Below, piece after piece: positions 1 to 8,431 of a stretch of DNA of 12,091 nt. Below the pieces are notes generated by a model. The model saw only the letters and a list, made by a program, of their open reading frames with translations. It was not told the DNA's origin and ran no database searches. Source of the stretch: Cudoniella acicularis (taxonomy: Eukaryota; Ascomycota; Leotiomycetes; Helotiales; Helotiaceae); the NCBI GenBank assembly GCA_013054445.1, contig JAAMPI010001624.1, positions 1 to 12,091 of the forward strand, written 5' to 3'. How positions within the stretch are numbered: position 1 is the first letter of the stretch; every line of letters begins with the position of its first letter. The position numbers and the translations under genes were made by a program.

Positions 1-251
1 GTACAGAAGACTAACCAAGCGAGCAAGAAGTAGGAATATTCACAACGCCACGGTATCATAGTAAAGCTATTCACTACCTAATTCCACCACAATATGATGC
101 TGGTTAAAGGTGAAGCGATGAGGTCGATCTATATTTACTACTGCAATGTGACCCTCCACAAACGTATTTTATTTTTGGCAAAGTGCCCATCCGTCTGAAT
201 ATAGATGCTGGGGAGATCAAGGAATACCCGAGTCGCCCTGAGGGACGTAAG
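1..251. other. Left edge, upstream of the GT69 gene
   Basis: No gene could be supported here. Open frames are short and have no recognisable protein features. The stretch probably holds the promoter and 5' leader of the GT69 gene that starts near 252, but I see no convincing TATA box. Confidence 0.4.
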
Positions 252-1680
252 ATGGCCCAGACACAACGCCCCGAAGAGTTTGAGCTGCTTCGAAGAGCCT
301 TGTCTGACTCGGCTCAGTCTTCTAATTTTTCTGGCCGGAAACACGAGTGTGAAAACGACCGATCGCGAGCTTTCAGACTGCGAATTGTCTGGCGCTCTTG
401 GTTTTTTTGGGTTGGAATTTCTCTGCGACTTGCCCATCAGGCCTTGACAAGATTGCGCCATTGACGTCAACACCGTCAACACCATCTGTATTGTACATTA
501 GCTACAATTCCCTGCGTTGTTATCATACTGTTGGTGATTTTTACCGCCATTTTTCGACCATCATTCACCAATCTACCGGAGCACTACAAGATACTGGAAA
601 GCAAATGTAATGAGTCCCGGGATCCTGGCCGAGGAAACATCAACAATGAGAAAGCACTCATTGCTGCTACCTTGTATGATTATCACGGTCTTCTGTTGGG
701 AGGAGAATGGGGCACTGAATTTGTAGAATTGGTACAGTTACTTGGCCCGGAGAACGTACACGTCAGTGTATATGAGAATGATCCTGATGAACTTGCGAAA
801 GTATCCCTTTCTAGACTGGGAAATCAACTTAACTGTAAGTCTCCTTCCAGAAAAGTCTACGCAGGATATCATATTCACATATGATTTCGAAGACAATGTA
901 TCTCTCGTGTTGGAGCATCTCCCACTAGAAGATATTTCCCATGTCACTCTTCCACCTGGTGAGAGGCGAATGAAGCGCATTGCCTTCACTACAGAGGTCA
1001 GAAATCGCACATTGGGACCTATTCACAACAGTTCTTTGCAATTCGACAAGTTCCTATCTATAAACGACATTAAATTCAATCCAATCGCCACCGTCCAACT
1101 GGTTTTCCCCACCAACATCAATACATATGGACGGGCAGAGTACGGCGCGGCGTGCGCGGTGGGTTTTATCGACGCCTTTAAATTCTATGATAGATTTGCG
1201 ACAAGGGATTTTGAAGGGCATGAGATGGGGGTGCCCTTTTTTCCTTGGTCCACGGATGCTGGGGATTTAGTTAGTAGGCAAGATGTTTTGGCGCAAAAAG
1301 ACGCAGTTCGTGTGCGTGTTTGTTGGGGAGGTATGACTGCCTTTGAAGCGAGCTGGTTTCAGAGCAACAATGCGGATGTCGGCAAAACATTTAGTAGGGG
1401 GACGCCGGAGAGTAATGTCGCCGATATACAACTCTCACCTTTACTCTTCCGGTACGAATTAGACCCTTTCTAAGACGATTCTGAATACTAATTTATTTAT
1501 ACAGACCTGACTTATCTTTACTATAGCTATAATAGTATAGATAGCTTAAGAATATATATAAATCCTTATATATAAGTTATATATAAGTTAAAACCCTTTA
1601 ACTAGGTTCTTTATTTCTATTAGCTAAAGCGACTTTATTCTTTTATCTATACTATTATTTATAATTCAGGTAGTTTATTT
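252..1680 (+). pseudogene. GT69 (CAP59/CMT1-type) mannosyltransferase gene, 3' end destroyed
   Basis: The intact part clearly belongs to the fungal glycosyltransferase family 69, whose members include the Cryptococcus alpha-1,3-mannosyltransferase CMT1 and capsule protein CAP59; they are Golgi type II membrane enzymes. I see a start at 252 in good context (aagATGgcc) with an acidic EEFELL N-terminus usual in this family, a hydrophobic anchor encoded at about 504-554 (IPCVVIILLVIFTAIF), then NNEKALIAATLYD, GGEWG, LLGPENVHVSVYEND, KRIAFTTEVRNRTL, INDIKFNP, AACAVGF, YDRFATRDFEG and QDVLAQKDAVRVRVCWGGM. A 58-bp intron (835-892, GTAAGT...AAG) joins the two parts in phase. Two defects stand out: an in-frame TGA at 462-464 before the anchor, and a TAA at 1471 exactly where the family motif FWDASECC should give Trp. 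Beyond it the family C-terminus is still legible but full of C-to-T and G-to-A changes. Family assignment is firm; loss of function is inferred. Confidence 0.87.
835..892 (+). other. Intron of the GT69 gene
   Basis: Donor GTAAGT at 835 and acceptor AG at 891-892 define a 58-bp intron. Splicing leaves one base of a codon before and two after, and joins ...LGNQLN to NVSLVLEHLPLEDISHV, the order expected in GT69 proteins. The nearer acceptor at 863-864 would break the frame. Confidence 0.75.
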
Positions 1681-1905
1681 AGTTATAATTTATAAAAGCT
1701 TAAATAATTTTTAATATAAAATTTTTAATAAATATAATTTTATTTTTAAAGATTTAAAAACTAGAATATTTTATTAAAATTTATTATCTAAGCTTATAAA
1801 GAATTATTTTAGCTAATTTCTTATATCTAATTAGAGCTTTTCTTTATAGATTTAAAATTTAGCTTAGTTTATTATACTCTCTCCTATTTTAGTCTAATAG
1901 TTTAG
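1475..1905. repeat. AT-rich RIP-like block with GT69 C-terminal remnant
   Basis: The base composition changes abruptly at about 1475 to very AT-rich sequence packed with TA dinucleotides, and returns to normal near 1905. In the frame continuing the GT69 gene, 1471-1515 reads *DDSEY*FIYTDL against the family motif WDASECCLIHADL; 1552-1584 reads IYINPYI*VIY against IYMNPFVRVAY; 1630-1647 reads RLYSFI, also a family feature. The differences are mostly G-to-A and C-to-T, as RIP makes. No similarity was recognised from about 1680 to 1905. Confidence 0.75.
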
Positions 1906-2322
1906 TGTATTTCATGAAGGCAGTTAGTATAGTAATCTCGTCTTTCTTTAACAATATCACGATCCTGTCTATTATACGAATATCAACCACTAGAGAGAAG
2001 ACAAGTGCAAAGCCAAGGCAGATGCGTCCACGTGCCTTGGAACATAAGTCAAAGTTTACTAGTAACACTTCACACCTTTATCGAGACCTCAGCCTTAAGC
2101 CGCCTTACACACCGCACTAGCAGTATTTTCAAAGGTCTAATGTACAAACTTCGTATATGTGCCGCTCAAGGATGTAATGCCGAGAATTCGGCGATGAAGT
2201 CACACTTGGGGTGCTTATGCGAATATCAAAAGAGATGAGATCGCGAATTAATAGCTCATACAAGACCTAATAATCATTATGGGTTGCTCATGAAGTTTAA
2301 GCCTTTTAGATAGATCTTGGAA
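1906..2322. other. Intergenic stretch upstream of the GMC relic
   Basis: I see no gene here; the open frames lack any recognisable features. It probably holds the old promoter of the GMC oxidase. It contains an inverted repeat, CCAAGGCA (2013-2020) and TGCCTTGG (2033-2040), with a CACGTG hexamer at 2029-2034. Confidence 0.45.
2013..2040. repeat. Perfect 8-bp inverted repeat around a CACGTG box
   Basis: CCAAGGCA at 2013-2020 is the exact reverse complement of TGCCTTGG at 2033-2040, with a 12-base spacer. The E-box hexamer CACGTG overlaps the right arm. It could be a protein-binding site in the GMC promoter, but an arm this short may be chance. Confidence 0.4.
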
Positions 2323-2329
2323 TATAAAG
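2323..2329 (+). promoter_or_regulatory. TATA box of the GMC relic
   Basis: TATAAAG lies 54 bases before the ATG at 2377, a normal spacing for a fungal core promoter. A 7-bp inverted repeat (AGAGATC at 2333-2339, GATCTCT at 2354-2360) follows it in the probable 5' leader. Confidence 0.55.
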
Positions 2330-2376
2330 GCCAGAGATCGGCATACAGAGCCTGATCTCTCAAGTTTCGTCTCGCC

Positions 2377-2864
2377 ATGGCGCCTTCATTTTCATCGCTC
2401 CTTTCCCTTACTGCTCTTCTAGCTCCCTCTCAAGCACTGACTTACGACCCTCGGTGCTGGAACCAATAGGTTGGTCATCGCCAACCGACTCTCTGAGTTT
2501 ACCATTAATGTTACCGTTGTGCTAGTTTATCTGTGGTCAACAAACTCAATGTAACTAGCGTCTCAGCCTGGTGAGATGCTTTCGGGACGGCAATCGACTA
2601 GGCATACTAAAATGTAAACCAAAACTATGCATGTGGAGCAAAGCAGACTTTGAGGACTAGCAAAGCTATTGAAGGTACCAGCCCTATCATATGTATGTTG
2701 ACCCGATACACTTTGACTGCTGTGAGCTGTAAATACTGATTGGAAACAGGAATGGGCTACGCTCGAGCAAAAGATGCCCAGGTCGATGCATGGCCAGCAC
2801 TGGGCAATGAAAATGGAATTGGACCACTTTGCTTTCATACTACTTGAAGGCTGAGAAATTTTAG
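2377..2864 (+). pseudogene. GMC oxidoreductase (glucose-oxidase-like) 5' fragment
   Basis: This is a decayed start of a secreted FAD-dependent GMC oxidoreductase (CAZy AA3 type). The ATG at 2377 begins a 30-codon frame with a typical signal peptide (MAPSFSSLLSLTALLAPSQA), ended by TAG at 2467. The following family segments are found in shifting frames: LVIANRLSEF (2471-2500) followed by INVTVVL, the end of the FAD fold; NVTSVSA (2548-2568), then FGTAID*AY*NVNQNYA (2581-2631), where the stops replace Trp and Gln; QTLRTSKAIEGTSPI (2644-2688), matching QTLRAGKALGGTSTI; GYARAKDAQVDAWPALGNE (from 2755), matching YTRAEDAQIDAW; and NWTTLLSYYLKAEKF (2817-2861). The FAD-binding GGGTAG box and everything after about residue 170 of a ~600-residue enzyme are missing. 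A vestigial 57-bp intron (2693-2749) survives. The gene is certainly non-functional; AA3 subfamily is uncertain. Confidence 0.85.
2693..2749 (+). other. Vestigial intron in the GMC relic
   Basis: GTATGT donor, TACTGAT branch-like site near 2734-2740 and CAG acceptor delimit 57 bp between the TSPII and MGYARA segments. The flanking exon bases no longer splice in frame (an extra base at the donor side), which fits decay after loss of selection. Confidence 0.6.
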
Positions 2865-3010
2865 AGGGTAGAAGGATGTCAAATTTTTATTATTGATAGT
2901 CTACTTTTTAAGACATTCCGATCTTTATAGGCCAGTACATGTCACGTGATCTTTTGCCACTATGTAAAGGAGAATCTCCACAATTCAAAGTTTATTGCTA
3001 GATCTCGACT

Positions 3011-5776
3011 TCAAGTACCCTGTTCCGGTTCCTGTAAAGTATTTGTCTTCTTCGCTCGCTGGTCCTGCTTTGCTGATTCGTGGCTAGTAAGCATGGCTAT
3101 TACATCGTCTTTCTTGTAAAGCTGAGCTATGAAGAGTGCTGATCTACCCTCCTTGTTTGTGCGGTTTGGTTCAGCACCATGGTCCAAGAGTAAGCGCACC
3201 ACATGGGAATGGCCATTTTGGACGGCCCAAAACAATGGAGTCTCCCCATTTGCGCTCTGCACATTCACATCAACAGCTTTCGTTGCGAGAAGAAGCTCGA
3301 CCACCCCTTTATATCCAAAATACGACGCAGTCTCCAAAGGAGTTACTCCATTGATACCTCGCATATCTAGGGGTGTGCCATCAGCGATAAGTTGACGAAC
3401 AGTTAAAGAGTCTCCATCTTCGGCGGCATTATAGAGGCGTGAGATATTACGCCATCGCTCTTTGTCACTGCCGATACTATCCCACTGGTCGAGGAGATCA
3501 AGGACTTGTTCCTGACCGTTGGTAGAAGCCGCCTCAATGACTCCAATAGTGACTTTGATCCCCACACTTTGATAAAGCAGCGCCATAACCTCCTCACCTC
3601 TATTCATGGATGCTACTACCTTGATCACTTCCTCGGTAATTAATATCTTAACCTCGTCGCCGCGTCGGTTGAGTAATAGTGTCATTAACTCTAAACCACA
3701 CTGCGCATTCTTAACTACTGCTTCGACTACCTCTTTTGTAATCTTAACCTCGTCGTCGCATCGGTCGAGTAATATTGCCATCATTTGCGGGCCACCATGC
3801 AAGTTCGTAGCTGCTGCCTTGAGCACCTTGTTTGTAACCAAGATGTCCTTCCTTTCCAAGTCTAACAAAACTGACATTAGCTGTTTGTCAAATCCCTTTG
3901 CAACATGGACCATGTCTATTTCTGTGATCTGATCGTTCCATCTTATTCGATTTGGCAGACTTGTCACCAACTCTCTCGACCCCTGTAGCATCGGTAGGCC
4001 TCGATCTATGTAGAATGACGCTAGGTCGGCTATGATGCTTAGAGTATCTCGATGGTCCGTTCCTAGTACAAGTTTTCTTGTCTGTACCACCCGCAGAAAC
4101 AGATCCTCTGCTACCTTCCAGTTATCTAGACTCTTGTATGATAATGCGAGGTTCCGTAAGCCTTCTAACGCGTGCTGATTATCTTTTCCAAAATCTCCCT
4201 CACAGTTCTTCATTGGTTCCGGGAGCCTTTCCAGTGCCGCTTCATATAATCCCAAATTATTCAGGACTAGCCCTACGTCACATAATCTGGCTACTTTGTT
4301 TGAGGCTGTCTGGGGGTTCTCTAGCACTAGAGTATCTACCTCTACTGAAGTTTCGTATCTTGCTCGATCTTGCAAATTTCCCGGCGACTTTTCCCAGTTC
4401 CAGACAAGTAGCAAATCATGGGGAAAGCTCTTCGTCGAAGCCAAGGGTCTTTGACGCTCGCTATATCCGTTTTTTGTTTGTACGGACTGCTGCAAAGTAA
4501 CTGCAATCATAATAATAGCAAAATGATCCTTGCATAATCTAATGATGCTTGGCTTTGAAGCTCCTTGAAAAAGGCAGACGAAATCGTCATTCCGAATGGA
4601 CTTTGCCGAGGCCTGGAGAGTCCATCGAGCGCCGAACTCCGTCATATACTCCAAGGGCTGAGTTTCGTAGAAATCGACTTCCACATGATGTCTGTCATAC
4701 CGAGCACTGTCATTCTCCACCGCGGCCACGCGTCCAAAAACACAGCCCTTGCCCTTGATCACTGCAATTTGCCTCTCGTTCCAAGTCTCAACAAATGCTT
4801 CTTTTGAAAGAACATATTGGATAAGTCGCTGCAAAAGTGTCTTCCATGGAACCGAGTAGTCAGGCGTCAAGCCAGCTGTGTGAGGATCATCAGAGCTCAT
4901 GCCAACCAAGGCATACACCTTGTCGTGGCGCTTAGTAGCCTCGCGGGTATGGTACATATCTATTAGTTCGCCTAGTGAGATTTTGCCTGATGGAATCGTT
5001 GTATATTTTGGCCGGAAAATCGCCCCTCTTATCAGGTAGGTTAATGAACGAATTCGATTCTGCAAGTCCGTATGAGCGTCGTACGAAAGCTCTACTTTGT
5101 TGAGCCCTGAGCAGAAGGCGTAGCCATTTATCTCTGAAGAGCCGCATACAACTAGAATGCGTCGAGCTACGGCGACTTCTTGTAGAACCTAACTCGGCTG
5201 CATTTAGTAATTTTTGTGGATATCATCGACAGGCTGTTAACTTACCCAAATGCGCCGAAACCATGGCCGTTCAAGCAGTTTAAGAATTCTTTCCTGGCTC
5301 TCTCCGCTGGACGATGAAGTGGTGGACTCGTCTTCTGCGACAACACGTATATCTTCAAGCGCTTGATCGCTATCATCTGCCGTCTCTCCGAGGTAAACGA
5401 TTACACGGTTTGCTTGGCTATAGATCTTCGCCATCAATTCAATTTGGAATCCTTTCTCACGCTCATTTGCTTGATTGATGCAGATTGAATCTACCCAGAT
5501 AATTCGTTCCAGATAACGATCTCGAAGACGTGATAGCGCGCTATGGAGGTTTACCGTAACGGGCAGGTTATACTCATCTATGGAGACAGACTGACGCATA
5601 ACCTCGCTACCCCATACATAGGACAAAGCTTCGTACAGATGGGTCCCCTGGTCCGACTTCTGGAGAGGATAGTTGCAGAGTTGGCATTGTATTGGGGCAG
5701 CCTTGTCTTGATTCGGCATTAGGCGAAGCAGGCGAATACTATCAGAGGCCAGCAAGGAGTAGGTGTATGAAGCCAT
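3011..5776 (-). CDS. HET-domain protein with TPR, 'DRRGDEVKI' repeats and ankyrin repeats
   Basis: A two-exon gene (5776-5246 and 5188-3011) encodes about 902 residues. HET domains trigger allorecognition-type cell death in fungi. The HET block shows YEALSYVWG (residues 48-56), IWVDSICINQ (93-102) and RPWFRRIW (170-177, spanning up to the splice), continuing after the intron through LGELIDMYHTREATKRHDKVYALVGM (about 249-274). A LCLFQGA/IIRLCKDHF-like segment (about 380-402) is common after HET domains. Then come kinesin-light-chain-type TPRs (about 456-575), four to five degenerate LLLDRRGDEVKI-type repeats (about 605-750), and three to four ankyrin repeats (about 759-879) with GVTPLETA and GETPLFWA. 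I chose ATG 5776 because upstream in-frame codons offer no ATG and its context (gtcATGgct) is good. No NACHT or NB-ARC P-loop is seen. It appears intact; cytoplasmic location and a role in non-self recognition are inferred from family. Confidence 0.9.
5189..5245 (-). other. Intron of the HET gene
   Basis: Read on the minus strand, GTAAGT opens at 5245 and TTAG closes at 5189, giving 57 bp in phase 0. Splicing restores RPWFRRIW-VLQEVAVARRILVVCG, the canonical HET junction (RxWFRRxWVLQE), so the intron is well supported. Confidence 0.88.
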
Positions 5777-6858
5777 GACGGCAAGATATCGTACTCGAGT
5801 ACGGGACTTGGAACTTTGGGTGCTGGATCTTCGTGATGGTAGTATAGTGAGTGTAGCGATGTTGTCGGATCGATTTTTCCTAGTCAATCTGTTGTTCTAC
5901 GCACTGACTTTTCAGCACAGCTATTACTATGTTTTTACTGGCATTACATGGCGCATCGGGCCTCGAGAGAAATCAGGGATGTGGCCCACGTGCACTAATC
6001 TGGACAAATGAAAATATTTTAAAAGCACTATAGTAAGATCTTGCAAGATAAGAATTTTTGTCGTATAATATACAAATACGAAGGTCGCGGTTAAAATTAA
6101 GGAGAGAGACACGCTCCCTATTATAATTACAAGCTATGCCTGTCTTTAAATTCAAGTTGGCTTTAATACGTAGCGCGCCGTCGAGCGAGAGCGCAGGTGG
6201 GGGGCTACTCGTTGGCTTTCCTTACCCATCTATTCGGGCCAACTAGCAAGCTTGGCTAGGCGGCCCGAAGGTGTGAAGAAAAGCCGCCGAGTAGACGCTG
6301 TTCCACGCCTGTTGCAGACAGAGACTATCGCGGTATTTTTGGCGCGCCGACCCCGACGGCGCGGTACAGAAATTCCAAATACTCATCGCCAACACCAGCC
6401 ACAACATCCCCCAACCTCTCTCTCGTCTACCATCACCGCACGAGCTCGCACGAAGCACTGCCGTGTACCGACAAATAGCCATGTTGGTGTTACGCCCTGC
6501 CTAGATTGTTTCCAAATCGTGCGTCGGAGGGCGGCGCGGGAAATCTCCAATGCAGAGGTCGGCCGATCGACTGGATGAGGTGAGGCTACGCTTCAAGATG
6601 TACGCAGAGGTATGGGTGGTTATTGTGGAATGATGACAACGGAATACATAAGCATTTATTTTGTTTTGTGTTCTGAAATTGAATATATAACTCACTCTCG
6701 TCTCTTCCTTGAAAGCAACAGTTCTATACCAATTCAATATCTTCTTTCCCCCGCAATCTTCAAGTCGTGCCTTCACCTTCAAATCAACAATTCTCAATCA
6801 ACCAGATATATTCAACGCGCAATTTTCAAGTCGCCTAGATTAAATTCACTCCGTCAAA
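5777..6858. other. Divergent intergenic region between the HET and peroxiredoxin-like genes
   Basis: About 1.1 kb lies between two divergent genes and probably holds both promoters. Open frames here (for example 6252-6578) begin without supported context, are Arg/Pro-rich and have no recognisable domain. Visible elements are a CACGTG hexamer at 5987-5992, an imperfect palindrome at 6233-6269, a GC-rich tract at about 6170-6600, and a C/T-rich leader just upstream of 6859 with two copies of GCAATYTTCAAGTCG (6753-6767 and 6819-6833). Confidence 0.5.
6233..6269. repeat. 37-bp imperfect palindrome centred on AAGCTT
   Basis: The left arm TTCGGGCC-AACTAGC mirrors the right arm GGCTAGG-CGGCCCGAA around AAGCTT at 6248-6253. 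Outer eight bases pair perfectly and inner bases pair with a few mismatches. It could form a cruciform or hairpin or be a relic of a transposon end; function is unknown. Confidence 0.5.
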
Positions 6859-7652
6859 ATGGATTCCGAAAGCCCAATCCTCGAGCAATTCCAAACCCTC
6901 CTCTCCACCTCCGAAGTCCTCTTCGTTGTTTGTATGTCCCCTTCCCCTTCCCCGCTCCACCAAAAAAAAAATATCAAAAGCCAAACTCAACCGTCAAACC
7001 CCATCTAATATACAAAAACGCGCAGTCTTCCGCGGGCACTGGTGCCCCTTCTGCATGTCCTACCTCAGCCAACTGACCACCCTTAACCCATCCATGGTCG
7101 CCTCAAAAACCACGCCTCTAATCATCACTTCCGAGCCCCAAGAACACCTCCCTGCGACGCGAAAATCAACGGGATATACAGGAGAAGCGATTGTGGATGT
7201 GGAGAATGTTCTTGCGAGCGAGTTTAAGAGGAGGGGTTGGGTCGATGTCGCGATTACGGAGAAGAAGGGGTATAAGTTTGGTATGGCGCAGCCTGCTGTT
7301 TTGGTTTTGAGGGGGAAGGGGAAGGGAATGGGAATGGGGGAAGGTGAGGTGGAGGTTCTGGAGAAGTGGGCTATTATTCCTAGTGCGGTATGTGTTTTTC
7401 CCTATGGAGTTAGGATTCATTTTGCTGTTTTCCAGTTTTGGCTTTTTCTTTCCCCTTCTTATTTTTGACATTGAGGATACGTTACTAACGACATCTTGCT
7501 TCTAGATGAATCTACACGGCGCAAAGGACCGCCCAGATCTCAAGCAAGTATGGGAGAACGTGGAAGCAAGCATCAAAGGACAAAAGCGGGTCCACGGCAC
7601 CTACAGCTTGAAAGGATTCCTCTCGGTTATGTGGGGAAAGATCTTCGGCTAA
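6859..7652 (+). CDS. AhpC/TSA peroxiredoxin-like protein (PRXL2-type)
   Basis: Three exons (6859-6931, 7026-7387, 7506-7652) encode 193 residues. The fold is thioredoxin-like: FFRGHWCPFCMSYL places a CxxC pair at Cys31 and Cys34, followed by the strand PLIITSE (55-61), HLPATRKSTGYTGEAIVD (65-82) and AQPAVLVL (112-119), all typical of the fungal AhpC/TSA and PRXL2-like families, which act as thiol redox proteins or putative peroxidases in the cytosol. There is no signal peptide. The start at 6859 (caaaATGgat) has good context and length matches what I expect for the family. Residues 121-134 (GKGKGMGMGEGEVE) look like a low-complexity insertion in a turn, encoded by a G-rich tract. Both introns are needed: the first splits a Phe codon just before the CxxC motif. 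True peroxidase activity is not shown by the sequence. Confidence 0.85.
6932..7025 (+). other. Intron 1 of the peroxiredoxin-like gene
   Basis: GTATGT donor at 6932 and GCAG acceptor ending at 7025 give 94 bp including an A10 tract. Splicing joins LFVV-F-FRGHWCPFC across a phase-1 codon. Confidence 0.85.
7311..7340 (+). other. G-quadruplex-like tract inside exon 2 of the peroxiredoxin-like gene
   Basis: Five runs of three to five G (7311-7315, 7318-7321, 7324-7326, 7330-7332, 7336-7340) separated by two or three bases satisfy the usual G-quadruplex pattern on the coding strand. The tract encodes the GKGKGMGMGEG insertion. Confidence 0.65.
7388..7505 (+). other. Intron 2 of the peroxiredoxin-like gene
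   Basis: GTATGT donor at 7388, a TACTAAC branch site near 7482-7488 and TCTAG acceptor ending at 7505 define 118 bp in phase 0. Splicing joins EKWAIIPSA to MNLHGAKDRPDL. Confidence 0.85.
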
Positions 7653-7884
7653 GTTCTTCGGTCACTATGAGGCTCCTTTATCTTGATACCCCCCCTGCGA
7701 CGATTTGTTTTTGAAAATTTTCATTACATTAGCACGTTCGTACCCCTTCCTTGCCCTTAGTACCAAAGCCGAATCAGTATCAATTTGCGTGTCTTCCTGT
7801 TCTTACTCATGATCATTGATAAAGGTTTTCTGAGCGAGTCTAAACATCACCACCAAAAACCAACGCCCTAACCTCAATACTCTC

Positions 7885-7945
7885 CCTCGGCTCCTCCCCC
7901 TCCCTCTCTGTCTCTATCTCTATCTCTATCTCCGTCTCTCTTCGT
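7885..7945. repeat. CT-rich microsatellite
   Basis: Pyrimidine tract with three tandem CTCTAT-type units plus degenerate CTCTGT and CTCCGT copies, in the 3' flank of the peroxiredoxin-like gene. Confidence 0.7.
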
Positions 7946-8386
7946 CCGTACCCGTCGGCTACGGATTACCAGGAGAGAATCCGGAAGCGGTTAAGGTTTA
8001 GTATAGCGCTAGTAGCTTTGACTTTACCTTCTTCTTCTTAGGGGGGCTTAGGAGGCTAACTTTTTAAAATTAATAACTTACTTAGTACGAGTAAAGAGAG
8101 GACTCGAAGGGAAGAGTACGTGCGAAAGAGGAGGGTGTATATAAGGGTTCGCGCTAGGAAGATATACTAGTAGAGTATAAGAAAGGTAATTAGGAGAAAT
8201 AATTAAGAGAATAATTAAATGATTTCAAGGTCCCCAAAGTCATAACGAGTATATTCTCCCCGGAGATGGATCACTACTATACAGAAGCTTCCAGAGCCTA
8301 TAACTGCGGGTACGGCACTAGGCCAAAGCGTACCCTGAAACGGGTCTGCGACCCGAATCGCAACATGTACGACTAAACCAACGCCT

Positions 8387-8410
8387 CACGTGATATCGCA
8401 TACCACGTGA
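8387..8410. promoter_or_regulatory. Paired CACGTGA boxes
   Basis: CACGTGA occurs at 8387-8393 (inside the 8-bp palindrome TCACGTGA) and again at 8404-8410, starts 17 bp apart. CACGTG is the core site of bHLH factors such as Cbf1. The place is odd for a promoter because it lies between two convergent 3' ends. Confidence 0.4.
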
Positions 8411-8431
8411 CCACAGAACGTTACAGGTTCC

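Larger units (their letters stand above)
7653..8431. other. Convergent intergenic region with a CT microsatellite
   Basis: No gene is supported between these two convergent 3' ends. The stretch contains a (CTCTAT)n-like pyrimidine tract at about 7885-7945, an AG/AT-rich tract at about 8080-8225 that may be an old repeat, and two closely spaced CACGTGA boxes at 8387-8393 and 8404-8410. Confidence 0.5.

Noticed and set aside
138..485. Minus-strand 115-codon frame opposite the GT69 5' end
   Set aside because: It lies antisense to the probable N-terminus of the GT69 gene and shows no domain or signal features.
1905..2238. Two overlapping short frames after the AT-rich block
   Set aside because: Composition and content look non-coding, and neither matches a family I know; most likely old promoter DNA.
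2563..2838. Minus-strand 91-codon frame
   Set aside because: It is antisense to the GMC relic, whose family motifs on the plus strand explain the region.
6252..6578. Arg/Pro-rich plus-strand frame of 108 codons
   Set aside because: It sits in a GC-rich promoter region, overlaps the palindrome, and has no supported start context or recognisable domain.
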